A stretch of 64,000 nucleotides of DNA from Flavobacteriales bacterium. Its GTDB lineage: Bacteria; Bacteroidota; Bacteroidia; Flavobacteriales_F; PHOS-HE28. Every line of letters begins with the position of its first letter. Position 1 is the first letter of the stretch. The notes below the pieces were generated by a model. The model was not told the DNA's origin and ran no database searches. It saw only the letters and a list, made by a program, of their open reading frames with translations. This document shows, in pieces, positions 16,912 through 25,230 of the stretch. A program made the translations under genes and the position numbers. Where the stretch lies: assembly GCA_016716605.1 (NCBI GenBank), contig JADJWA010000001.1, positions 1 to 64,000 of the forward strand. The letters run 5' to 3'.

Positions 16912-18945
16912 TCACTCCTTCACTACCCGGCTGGTGAAGCGCCTTCCTTCGGCATCGATCATCTGGAGCAGGTAGATGCCTTTGGGGTGGTCGATCATGA
17001 ACTCGATCGGTGCCTCGTTCCCACCTCCGGTCAAGCGGTGCTCCTCGATCAGTCTTCCGGTCATGTCCATGAGCAGGAGTTGTTTGGGGCGGATGTCAGG
17101 GGGAAGCTGAAGGAGAACGTTTCCGGTGGTGGGGTTCGGGAATACCCGAAGTGGGTCAGCGGTATGTTCCTCCTCGATCCCCACGTTCGTCGTCACGTTC
17201 ACTTTGAAGGTGGTCCAGGATACGTCGTTGGCGGAACGGTCGTCGGTGCTGTAGCTGGAGCCATTCCGCGAGATCTTCACCCCGATGTAGTAGCTGCCTG
17301 GTGGCACGCCGACCGTATTGAGCGTGTAGCTGTTCACGGAGCGCGATATCGCGGCCATGTTGCCCAGGCTGTGCATGGCCACAAGGTGGTCGCTTGAACC
17401 GAGACTGCGGTCTGTGGATAGGTAGAACCGCAAGCGCACGTTGTTCTGCTGTGTGGTGGAATTGTTCTCGGCAGTGATTCGATGAATCGTGATCTGACCA
17501 CCGGAAGAAACCATGGTGGGGCTGGCATAGCTGTTCTGCAGCCCGGATCCGCTCAGTGCTCGATAGGTTTCCGCACCAAGGTCCGTAACCACATTCACCG
17601 TGGCCTGATCCGCATACTTGTTCCTGATCACTTGGGCATCCTTGGCGTGGAGTTCGCGGGCATTCTCCCATACCGCTCCACCGTAGTATCCGTGCATCAC
17701 AGAAGGCTGTCCGTAGTCGTACGACTCCGGATAGTTGGCCCCGACCTGATAGCCCCATGCATGCCCGGTCTCGTGCATGATGATGCTGCGATAATCGACG
17801 ATGTTGGACTGAGCTGCGGTATTCCAATCAGTGGTCCAGGAATAGGCAGGATTGAAGGCAATATCGGCCTCTTTGATCCGGCTGCACGCCGTTCCGTTCA
17901 CTGAATAGGTGATGCAAACGCCAAGGGCGGATGCCCCCCAAGTATATCCGTAGGCTTGATCGAGGGTACTGCTGCTTTGCCAACCCAGGATCTCGTTCTT
18001 GCCATTGTTCGCCCCCCATGTGCCGTTGGACGACCCCGGCGTGTTTGTGAAGATGTTGATGTGCTTATCGTAGATGTCCCGGGCATAAAGATCAAGGACG
18101 GCCCAGTTCGCAAAGCCAGGGACATCATCGTTCTTCTTTATCGAGATGTACACGTCCTGGTACTTGCAAGCCCCCAAGGCTTTGGGGTCACCGGCTGCCT
18201 CCTTGCCCTCCTGATGGTCCCCAGATCTTTCAAAAGTCAAGGCGGGCATGGGCTCTGTGTTGTTTGTCCAGTCGAGCAATGAAGGCCGGTCGAAGTGATG
18301 CTCCTGGATAGTCCGGGTCAACTCGCCGAGCGGCATGAATTCGCCTTCGTACAGGTGCATGTCGTCGCTTAGGTCGCTGTCGAGGCCATCGTCCTCGCCA
18401 TGGCTGCATGTACCGTGTTCATGTGTGCCGGGGTCTATCAGGCAGCGGGACATGATCAGGGTGTTCCCGTCGATGCCGAGCACGGCATGACCACCGGTGT
18501 TGACCGCATAGGTCGTACCTCCATCGGGGGTGGTCCTGATGATGAACTGTCCCTGGCTGGCTCCCACGATGGGCGTCATGTAGCGGGTGCCATCGTTGAG
18601 CAGGAAGAGCAGGTAGCGCTCGCCCGCAGTGAACGTGGGCATGCCGCAGAAATGCAGGTTGATGCCGTCGGCGGAACCACCGAGATAGTGCAGCTCCAAT
18701 TGCCCGTTCCGTGGAGCGGTGCCGGGCACATTCTCGCGGATGGTCTCCACGGCATCGAACCAAGCCACCGTCCCCACGATACCAGGGCGAGCGGGGTCGG
18801 CCTGCGCGCGGACATCCGTGCAGGTGGCGGTGACGATCACGTGTGCATTAGAGACCAGCCCGTGCAGGTCCATGTGCATTTCCATGGCCATCGAGGTGCC
18901 GATGGTAGTGGCTGAAAGAATGGCTTTAGTCAGGTAGCGTTTCAT
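16912..18945 (-). CDS. Secreted zincin-like metalloprotease with T9SS sorting domain
   Basis: A 677-residue exported protein. The catalytic segment IIMHETGHAWGYQVG lies near residue 390, followed by a probable Met-turn (SVMHG). It resembles M10/M43-type zincins, but the position of the third zinc ligand in HExxHxxGxxH is Val here, so the third ligand must be elsewhere or absent. A CARDB/beta-sandwich region follows (TVNVVTDLG ... PPGSYYIGVKI), then a type A sorting domain (LRVFPNPTTGNVLLQLP ... FTSRVVKE). The N-terminal 200 residues are a Cys/His-containing exported region. A bipartite motif lies 26 nt upstream of the start. Confidence 0.78.
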   Translation of the reverse strand: MKRYLTKAILSATTIGTSMAMEMHMDLHGLVSNAHVIVTATCTDVRAQADPARPGIVGTVAWFDAVETIRENVPGTAPRNGQLELHYLGGSADGINLHFCGMPTFTAGERYLLFLLNDGTRYMTPIVGASQGQFIIRTTPDGGTTYAVNTGGHAVLGIDGNTLIMSRCLIDPGTHEHGTCSHGEDDGLDSDLSDDMHLYEGEFMPLGELTRTIQEHHFDRPSLLDWTNNTEPMPALTFERSGDHQEGKEAAGDPKALGACKYQDVYISIKKNDDVPGFANWAVLDLYARDIYDKHINIFTNTPGSSNGTWGANNGKNEILGWQSSSTLDQAYGYTWGASALGVCITYSVNGTACSRIKEADIAFNPAYSWTTDWNTAAQSNIVDYRSIIMHETGHAWGYQVGANYPESYDYGQPSVMHGYYGGAVWENARELHAKDAQVIRNKYADQATVNVVTDLGAETYRALSGSGLQNSYASPTMVSSGGQITIHRITAENNSTTQQNNVRLRFYLSTDRSLGSSDHLVAMHSLGNMAAISRSVNSYTLNTVGVPPGSYYIGVKISRNGSSYSTDDRSANDVSWTTFKVNVTTNVGIEEEHTADPLRVFPNPTTGNVLLQLPPDIRPKQLLLMDMTGRLIEEHRLTGGGNEAPIEFMIDHPKGIYLLQMIDAEGRRFTSRVVKE

Positions 18946-18971
18946 GTCAGTGGTTGTTGGTTGGGTCCAAG

Positions 18972-19002
18972 CTTCATTCCTCGGATTGCACGAGCGTTAT
19001 CA
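18972..19002. promoter_or_regulatory. Bipartite motif, site 3
   Basis: CTTCATTCC, 14 nt, then CGTTATCA; on the minus strand TGATAACG-N14-GGAATGAAG, ending 26 nt before the metalloprotease start. A looser copy (GTTGATGCC, 13 nt, GGTTATCG) sits at about 19040-19069 in the same gap. Confidence 0.5.
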
Positions 19003-19144
19003 TGCGCGTTAGGGTCCACATTCAACAAGCAATGCTGACGTTGATGCCGAATTACCTGAATGGTTATCGGTGCGATGAAACTATCCGGTGCATCGTTAGC
19101 CCAGTGTGTTGTCTGACCACCGGCGATCACTCGGAGCGAATCGT

Positions 19145-19501
19145 CTATTTCGTGGTGCCAACGGAGCCCAACACGCCGATCAGTGATGCCCATGCGCTTC
19201 GGCTGACTGGTGCCGCCTGTCCGTTCAGGAGAACACGGTCTCGCCCCTTCAAACCCTTGGCATGGTGCAGCGCAACAATGCAACTCCGGTGCGTACGCAT
19301 GAAGACCCGGTCAGCAATTCGCTGACCGCACGCCAGTCGAACTTCCAGATCGCTAAGGCTGTGCATGAGCACGGCATTGCTGCCGTTGGTGTAATGCAGT
19401 CGGCTGTACTTATCCTCAGCATCGATACGCAGGATGCTGTCCAGTTCAATGAAGACCGGCCCGTAGGCGCTCTTCAGGATCAGTGGGAAGCGGGGTTCCA
19501 A
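19145..19501 (-). CDS. Stand-alone LytTR DNA-binding regulator
   Basis: A 118-residue protein consisting almost entirely of a LytTR domain: ILRIDAEDKYSRLHYTNG, then the helix MHSLSDLEVRL, then FMRTHRSCIVALHHAKGLKG and VPVSRSAW. LytTR proteins bind direct-repeat DNA sites; there is no receiver domain, so it is not a canonical response regulator. It lies between the metalloprotease and an autoinducer-synthase-like gene on the same strand. A single CGTTATCA (19550-19557) stands about 50 nt before its start. Confidence 0.85.
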   Translation of the reverse strand: MEPRFPLILKSAYGPVFIELDSILRIDAEDKYSRLHYTNGSNAVLMHSLSDLEVRLACGQRIADRVFMRTHRSCIVALHHAKGLKGRDRVLLNGQAAPVSRSAWASLIGVLGSVGTTK

Positions 19502-19554
19502 TGTCGTTTGGTGTTGGTAGGTTCAAGAGCATGGACAGTATTCCGGTAGCGTTA

Positions 19555-20181
19555 TCATGCCGCCTTCAATGCCACCACCGCCTCCAGCCCGACTTCTTGC
19601 AGCTCCACCCGGTTGGCCCTGAGCAGTTCGCTGTAGTGGCCTTCCAGCAGACAGCCAGGACGCATGGCCTCACCCCGCTCGTAGCGCTCAAGTCCATCGG
19701 CGATGCGGAAGCCCATGCGCTTCCAGAAGGGGGCGTGCGGCTGGTCGCAGGTGAACAGGCAGTGGTCGATGCCGTAGCGGTGGGCAGCGGCGATGATGCC
19801 GAGCACGAATTGCCGGGTGGTGGCCAGTCCGCGCAAGTGGGGCGCCAGGCAAAGGCGGCTCACCTCGCGAAAGGGACGTCCATTGCGCGTGGCCTCATCG
19901 AGCTTGGTGCGCAGCCTGTTGGCCGTCTCTTCGTTGATGCCGAACTTGAACAGGTGCAGCGGGTGGCGGCCGAGGATGGGCTCCAACAGCCGCACGCATC
20001 CCACCAGATCATCGCCCTCGTACCAACCCAGATGCAGGGCACTGCCATCGAACTCGTCGATATCCGTGCCGGAGCGGTCGTTCAGGAATCTGCTTTGTAC
20101 GCTGTCGGCGTAGATGTCATAGCGGAAGCGGTGGTAGGTCTGCCGGTCGGCGCGTGAGCTGATGGGACGGAAGGTGGGCAT
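19555..20181 (-). CDS. Autoinducer-synthase-like (LuxI/FeeM fold) acyltransferase
   Basis: A 208-residue GNAT-fold protein from ATG 20181. It has the pattern of LuxI/N-acyl-amino-acid synthases: FRYDIYADSV (Arg20), DIDEFD (Asp42, Asp45), VGCVRLLEP (Arg64), HLFKF, and REVSRLCLAP (Glu106, Ser108, Arg109). LuxI enzymes use acyl-ACP to make acyl-homoserine lactones; FeeM-type relatives make N-acyl amino acids. I cannot tell which product. No LuxR-type receptor is adjacent; a LytTR gene follows after 53 nt. The family also includes exosortase-linked acyltransferases, an alternative reading. Confidence 0.65.
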   Translation of the reverse strand: MPTFRPISSRADRQTYHRFRYDIYADSVQSRFLNDRSGTDIDEFDGSALHLGWYEGDDLVGCVRLLEPILGRHPLHLFKFGINEETANRLRTKLDEATRNGRPFREVSRLCLAPHLRGLATTRQFVLGIIAAAHRYGIDHCLFTCDQPHAPFWKRMGFRIADGLERYERGEAMRPGCLLEGHYSELLRANRVELQEVGLEAVVALKAA

Positions 20182-20219
20182 GGCTGGTCGTTGATTTGGT
20201 GGTCCTGCGGTTGGGTCCG

Positions 20220-20546
20220 TCAATGGCTGCAGCCACGATTCACCGTCTGGCACGCGGCGATGTTGAAGGAACTCGCGCTGCATCCCGACCCGCCGCTGAT
20301 GCCAACGAACTGCAAGGACCAGCTGCCAGGGGCCAGTTCGATGCTCCGGGTCTCGCCGGGGTCGAGCGAGCCGTAGTTCGTGCCGCTGATCATGATCCGC
20401 TGGACCGTGTTGGTGGATGAATTGGTGCAGCGCAGCGTGCCCGTGGTGCAGCTCGGGCTGCTGTTCGGACTCACCGCATCATCCTTCTCGCAGGAGGACA
20501 GCGTGACGAGTGCGACAGCGAGGATCGGAAGAAGTCCAGTTTTCAT
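20220..20546 (-). CDS. Small lipoprotein
   Basis: A 108-residue protein with lipobox VTLSSC (Cys at 19) and a mature part with four to six further cysteines and a short beta-rich pattern (NTVQRIMISGTNYGSLDPGETRS in pieces). It looks like a small immunoglobulin-like surface lipoprotein; I do not recognise a family. It ends 38 nt before the acyltransferase start, on the same strand, so the two could form an operon. Its upstream gap holds copy 2 of the stem-loop element and bipartite site 4. Confidence 0.65.
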   Translation of the reverse strand: MKTGLLPILAVALVTLSSCEKDDAVSPNSSPSCTTGTLRCTNSSTNTVQRIMISGTNYGSLDPGETRSIELAPGSWSLQFVGISGGSGCSASSFNIAACQTVNRGCSH

Positions 20547-20578
20547 TTTCCGTTGTATTGCGCCTACTCATCTGATTC

Positions 20579-20599
20579 GGGCTTTTCGGCTTCCGCCCG
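20579..20599. repeat. Conserved stem-loop element, copy 2
   Basis: Matches 5676-5696 in 20 of 21 positions, forming a CGGGC/GCCCG stem with the neighbouring C. CGCCTACTC stands at 20561-20569. It lies in the divergent gap between the small lipoprotein and the ABC exporter. Confidence 0.55.
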
Positions 20600-20623
20600 G
20601 TACCGATCGCTTCGGTTACAGCA

Positions 20624-20654
20624 GTTGATACCCTGACCGCATTCACCGTTATCA
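20624..20654. promoter_or_regulatory. Bipartite motif, site 4
   Basis: GTTGATACC, 14 nt, then CGTTATCA; on the minus strand TGATAACG-N14-GGTATCAAC, 77 nt before the lipoprotein start. The exporter gene starts 30 nt away on the other side. Confidence 0.55.
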
Positions 20655-20670
20655 CCCTTCCCCTTCCCTC

Positions 20671-20678
20671 TAGCTTCG
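20671..20678 (+). promoter_or_regulatory. -7 box (TAGCTTCG) for the ABC exporter
   Basis: TAGCTTCG fits TAnnTTCG, the form seen repeatedly in this window, and ends 6 nt before the ATG at 20685. Confidence 0.4.
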
Positions 20679-20684
20679 CCCCCC

Positions 20685-22499
20685 ATGGCCTCCCGTCGAT
20701 CCGCACAAGCCTTCGCTGACGCCCCGCGCCCCACGCTCACCCGCGCCACCTTGCGCAAGGCCACGCGCGTGTTCCGCTACCTGCGGCCCTACCGCTGGCC
20801 GTTCATCGGCGGGCTGCTGCTGCTCTTCGTCACCACGGGGCTTTCGCTGCTCTTCCCGCTGCTGCTCGGGCAATTGGTGGATGCCGCGCGCGGCGATGCC
20901 GGTGCGCAGGAGGCGCTGCTGAAGCGCATCGACGAGGTTGCGCTCACGCTGCTGGCGGTCTTCGCGGCACAGGCTTTCTTCGGCTTCTTCCGCATCTTCC
21001 TCTTCTCGTGGATCACGGAGAACATGCTGGCGCGCATGCGGCGCGACACCTACGAGCACCTGCTGCGCCTGCCCATGACCTTCTTCGCGCAGCGCCGCGT
21101 GGGCGAGCTCAACAGCCGCATCAGCGCCGACATCGCCATGCTGCAGGATGCGCTCACCACCAACCTCGCCGAGCTCATCCGCCAGGTCCTCGTGGTGGTG
21201 GCGGGCATCGTGCTGCTCACGCAGGTCAGCATCGACCTCACGCTCACCATGCTCGCCATCATCCCGGTGGTGGCGCTGGTCGCGGTCTTCTTCGGAAGGT
21301 TCGTGACCAAATTGAGCAAGCAGGTGCAGGACCGCATCGCGGATACCGGCGTGATCGTGGACGAGACGCTGCAGGGCATCCAGAACGTGAAAGCCTTCGC
21401 CAACGAGCGCTGGGAAGCGCTGCGCTACGGCACGGCGGTGCTGGAGGCGCGCGGACTGGCGCTGAAGGGCGCGCGCTGGCAGGGCGCCTTCGTGAGCTTC
21501 ATCATCCTGTGCATGTTCGGCGCCATCGTGCTGGTGATCTGGCGCGGGGTGCGCATGCTGCCCGCAGGCGAGATCAGCATGGGCGAGCTCTTCACCTTCA
21601 TCCTCTACAGCATGTTCATCGGCGCCAGCATCGGCGGACTGCCGGAGCTGGTGAACCGCATGCTGAAAGCCATCGGTGCCAGCGAGCGCTTGATGGACCT
21701 GCAAGAGGAAGTCGCGGAGCCCATCACCTTGGAAGAGCGCAAGGAGCAGCTTCAGCTCCAAGGCGCCATCGCCTTCGAGCAAGTGGCCTTCCACTACGCC
21801 AGTCGCGCCGACATGCCCGTGCTGCGCGAGGTGAGCTTCTCGGCCAAGCCCGGAGAGCGCATCGCGCTGGTTGGCCCCAGCGGCGCAGGCAAGAGCACGG
21901 TGGCCTCGCTGGTGCTGCGCTTCTATGATCCGGTGAGCGGCCGCGTGCTGATCGATGGCCAGGATGCGCGCGACTACGACCTATCGGCGCTGCGCGACCG
22001 CATGGCCATCGTGCCGCAAGAAGTGCTGCTCTTCGGTGGCAGCATCCGCGAGAACATCGCCTACGGAAGGCCCGGTGCCAGCGATGCCGAGATCGAGGCG
22101 GCGGCGCGAAAAGCGAACGCGCACGACTTCATCGCATCGTTCCCCGAGGGCTACAAGACCATCGTGGGCGAGCGCGGCATCCAGCTCAGCGGCGGTCAGC
22201 GGCAGCGCATCGCCATTGCCCGCGCGGTGCTGAAGGACCCGGCCATCCTCATCCTCGACGAGGCCACCAGCGCATTGGACAGCGAGAGCGAACGCCTGGT
22301 GCAGGAAGCGCTGGAGCAATTGATGAAGGGCCGCACGAGCATCGTGATCGCGCACCGGCTCAGCACCATCCGCGATGCGGATCGCATCCTGGTGCTGGAC
22401 AAGGGCGTGGTGGCCGAGAGCGGCACGCACGAGGAGCTGATCGCGGATAGCGAGGGGCTCTATCACAGCTTGAGTCGGTTGCAGACGAACGAGGCGTAA
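20685..22499 (+). CDS. ABC exporter, fused permease and ATPase (MsbA-like)
   Basis: A 604-residue half-transporter. The N-terminal 330 residues hold six membrane helices of the exporter type. The ATPase domain has Walker A GPSGAGKST (about 403-411), the signature LSGGQRQR, Walker B ILILDEATSALD and the H-loop IAHRLSTIRDADR. Homodimers of this type export lipids or drugs; the substrate cannot be told. The start at 20685 follows a -7 box directly. A T9SS cargo gene follows in the same direction. Confidence 0.92.
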   Translation: MASRRSAQAFADAPRPTLTRATLRKATRVFRYLRPYRWPFIGGLLLLFVTTGLSLLFPLLLGQLVDAARGDAGAQEALLKRIDEVALTLLAVFAAQAFFGFFRIFLFSWITENMLARMRRDTYEHLLRLPMTFFAQRRVGELNSRISADIAMLQDALTTNLAELIRQVLVVVAGIVLLTQVSIDLTLTMLAIIPVVALVAVFFGRFVTKLSKQVQDRIADTGVIVDETLQGIQNVKAFANERWEALRYGTAVLEARGLALKGARWQGAFVSFIILCMFGAIVLVIWRGVRMLPAGEISMGELFTFILYSMFIGASIGGLPELVNRMLKAIGASERLMDLQEEVAEPITLEERKEQLQLQGAIAFEQVAFHYASRADMPVLREVSFSAKPGERIALVGPSGAGKSTVASLVLRFYDPVSGRVLIDGQDARDYDLSALRDRMAIVPQEVLLFGGSIRENIAYGRPGASDAEIEAAARKANAHDFIASFPEGYKTIVGERGIQLSGGQRQRIAIARAVLKDPAILILDEATSALDSESERLVQEALEQLMKGRTSIVIAHRLSTIRDADRILVLDKGVVAESGTHEELIADSEGLYHSLSRLQTNEA

Positions 22500-22566
22500 T
22501 TAGTCCGTGCTCGGACTTGCATTCCGGTATCGGGCGATTAACTTCAACCTCCCAATTCTTTTCACC

Positions 22567-25230
22567 ATGACGCCAAACGCCAAACGCCAGAGCCTGATTC
22601 TGGTTCTATTCATCGTTGCTATTGCAACGAAGGCGCAGCCCGATTTCCATCCCGACTATTTCGGTGAAGCCTTGAAAGACGCGATTGGCTACATCGAGAA
22701 CCGGGGCCAGGTGAAGAACACGAACGAGGTGCTGGTGCCCGACGTGCTCTACTACACCCAAGGGGCGAAGCCGCGCGCCTACTTCCAGCGGAAGGGCCTG
22801 GTCTCGTACGTGCTCGCGAAACGCGACACCAGCATTGCTGTACCGGACACGCTGTACCGGCTTGATATGAAATGCGTGGGGCCGAACGTGCAGGATGTGG
22901 CGCCTACCGCCTACATCGTGAAGCCCTACACCCAGAGCTTCTACACCTCATGGACGGGAGATGGCGTGGAGAACGTGAACGGTTATAGCCGCTTGGTGTA
23001 CGAGGACATCTATCCGGGAATCGACCTGCACTTCTACACCGGACCGTATGGCCAGAAGATGGCCTTCGTTTGCCATCCCGGTAGCAGCCCCGACAACATC
23101 AAGCTTCAGTTCGCCGGACACGACGGTATCGCCATTGATTGGGATGGAGCGCTTAGGCTGCTCTTCAATGGTCATTGGATCAGGTTCAATGAGGCCATCG
23201 CATATCAGTACGACGCGGGAAATAATGTCTCTCAACTCGGCTGGACAGCCAGCTACGGATTGGACAGCTTGCTGTCCATCTCGAACTTCACCTTCGACAC
23301 GTTCGACCCCGATTTGCCCTTGGTGCTGCAGATCGGACCTCCGCCTGGTGGCGGTGGCGGCCCAATTGAAACACCTGGCCTGTGCTGGAGCACCTACTTC
23401 GGCGGTGACCAGAGCGATGTGATCACCAGCAGCACCCAGGATGCTCAAAGCAACTACTTCGTGGCGGGGAGAACGGGCAGCGGGGAGTTGGAATTCCCTG
23501 CGGCCCCCGGAACCTTCGCCTACCCGAACACCGGAGGCAACCTGGCTTTCCTGGTGAAGATGGATGACCAGGACCGCATGATGTGGCGCGCCTTTCTTGG
23601 CGGCGAAGGCGGAGACATCACAATCGCAAATGCGGTGGTGGCCAAGGACAACACCAGCACACCCATGGTGTACATCGCGGGAAGCACGAACTCGAATACA
23701 CTGAGCACGTGGGCCAATGGTTCGGCGTACTTCAATGGGAGCAGCACGAACACGACCTTCAAGGGTTTCATCGCTTCTTTCGATAATTCAGATGTGCTGC
23801 CAACCAGCCTCAGATTGTGGACAACTTACATCGGTGACTCCGATGTGCAGATACACGGCATGGCCAAGGATGCCAGCGAACGGCTCTTCCTCACAGGACA
23901 GACCTTGGGCTCCCTGCCGCCAGAGCAAGAGACAGCGCCGAGCGGGAGTGAGCATTACCCTTACGTTGATGGCCTCGATGCCTTCATCATTCTGTTGAAC
24001 GAAGATGATCGCACCCTTTGGGTTACGCCTTACGGTGGCAGCGGCGATGACAAGGCCAAAGAAGTAGTGGTGGGCGATGGGAAAATGGTGATCGCTGGGG
24101 ATACAGAAAGCGCTGATATTATCACTGTGGATGGCGGGAGCAATGCGTGGGACAGGGAATTCGCCGGGGAGATCCGCGAGTGCTTCGTGGCCGAATTCGA
24201 CTTGAGCGGCCACCAGCAATGGGGCACTTGCCTCGCAGCGGACCAGGATGGAAGCCCCACGATCATGGACATGTTCGGTAAAGGCCTGGCCATCGATCCG
24301 GTCACACAGGACATCATCATCGGTGGCAGCTTGTTCTCACAAGGATTGCTCATCGTGGAGGGGCCAGGTTGGTACGACAACACCGCATTGCCTGGCGTCC
24401 AGAACAGCTTCCTTGCCCGCTTCTCCGGCACCGACCGCTCCCTGACCTGGAGCACTTACCTCGCAGGAAGCAATGCGGCCTTCATGAACGAGGTGCGCAC
24501 CTTGTATTTCGACGGTATCGGCAACCTGTATGTGGCCGGACGCACGCGCGATCTCTCACTGCCCTTGACTCCGCTGGAAGATCTGTACTATACTAACCTC
24601 ATCCAAGCGGATGTCGTCGCTGTGGACCCTGGACCGCCGCCGACGGCCATCGTGGAAGCCTCGGACATGTTCGTGATGTCGTTCACGCCCGACCATTGGC
24701 TGGCCTGGTGCAGCTACATCGGCGGGCAGGCCGGCACCTTGCACGAACTACCGCACACCTTGCTCCGCCGCAATAGCGACCTCTACGTGGCCGGCTTCAC
24801 CAGCAAGCACACCGTGCATTTCGATGGATTCAACTTCACCAGCTTCTTCCCGCTGCACGATACACAGGTGCCCGGTGTGCATTTCACGGACACCTATGGC
24901 GACGTGCCCAACTTCGAGGGCAATGGCACTTCCGATGCCTTTATCACACGTGTCTGCGCTTCGGCGCTCACGAGCACGGGCGAGCGTCCAACGTCCTTCT
25001 CCGCCGGACTGCTCGCCAGACTTGAAGGCGGACGCATCGCGCTCGCAGGCCTGCCCCTTGGGCCGCACGAGGTTGCCATACACGATGCCTCGGGGCGGGT
25101 GGTGCAACGCGCACGGGTTGTCAGCGACGGAAGCAAGGCGCTGTTCCCTTGCCCTGTTGTGAGTGAAGGCGTCTATTTCGTCACTGTGATGCAGTTGGGC
25201 CTTGCGGCCAAGCTGCACATCACGCGCTAA
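22567..25230 (+). CDS. Secreted SBBP-type (DUF7948) protein with C-terminal sorting domain
   Basis: An 887-residue protein from ATG 22567 with a signal peptide (LILVLFIVAIATKAQ). The N-terminal domain has the IENRGQV motif and DLHFYTGPYGQK of the DUF7948 family. A Pro/Gly linker (PPPGGGGG) follows, then SBBP repeats (CWSTYFGGDQSD, LWTTYIGDSD, TWSTYLAG). The last 65 residues (LAGLPLGPHEVAIHDASGR ... AKLHITR) form a sorting domain that is also found on the next gene's product. Homologous to the gene at 13787 in its N-terminal part. Confidence 0.85.
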   Translation: MTPNAKRQSLILVLFIVAIATKAQPDFHPDYFGEALKDAIGYIENRGQVKNTNEVLVPDVLYYTQGAKPRAYFQRKGLVSYVLAKRDTSIAVPDTLYRLDMKCVGPNVQDVAPTAYIVKPYTQSFYTSWTGDGVENVNGYSRLVYEDIYPGIDLHFYTGPYGQKMAFVCHPGSSPDNIKLQFAGHDGIAIDWDGALRLLFNGHWIRFNEAIAYQYDAGNNVSQLGWTASYGLDSLLSISNFTFDTFDPDLPLVLQIGPPPGGGGGPIETPGLCWSTYFGGDQSDVITSSTQDAQSNYFVAGRTGSGELEFPAAPGTFAYPNTGGNLAFLVKMDDQDRMMWRAFLGGEGGDITIANAVVAKDNTSTPMVYIAGSTNSNTLSTWANGSAYFNGSSTNTTFKGFIASFDNSDVLPTSLRLWTTYIGDSDVQIHGMAKDASERLFLTGQTLGSLPPEQETAPSGSEHYPYVDGLDAFIILLNEDDRTLWVTPYGGSGDDKAKEVVVGDGKMVIAGDTESADIITVDGGSNAWDREFAGEIRECFVAEFDLSGHQQWGTCLAADQDGSPTIMDMFGKGLAIDPVTQDIIIGGSLFSQGLLIVEGPGWYDNTALPGVQNSFLARFSGTDRSLTWSTYLAGSNAAFMNEVRTLYFDGIGNLYVAGRTRDLSLPLTPLEDLYYTNLIQADVVAVDPGPPPTAIVEASDMFVMSFTPDHWLAWCSYIGGQAGTLHELPHTLLRRNSDLYVAGFTSKHTVHFDGFNFTSFFPLHDTQVPGVHFTDTYGDVPNFEGNGTSDAFITRVCASALTSTGERPTSFSAGLLARLEGGRIALAGLPLGPHEVAIHDASGRVVQRARVVSDGSKALFPCPVVSEGVYFVTVMQLGLAAKLHITR

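Noticed and set aside
19527..19557. A possible fifth bipartite site before the LytTR gene
   Set aside because: CGTTATCA is present but the first half does not match at the fixed spacing.
20670..21794. A long open frame antisense to the ABC exporter
   Set aside because: It is a by-product of high GC; its His/Glu/Arg-rich product has no fold, and the exporter on the other strand is unmistakable.
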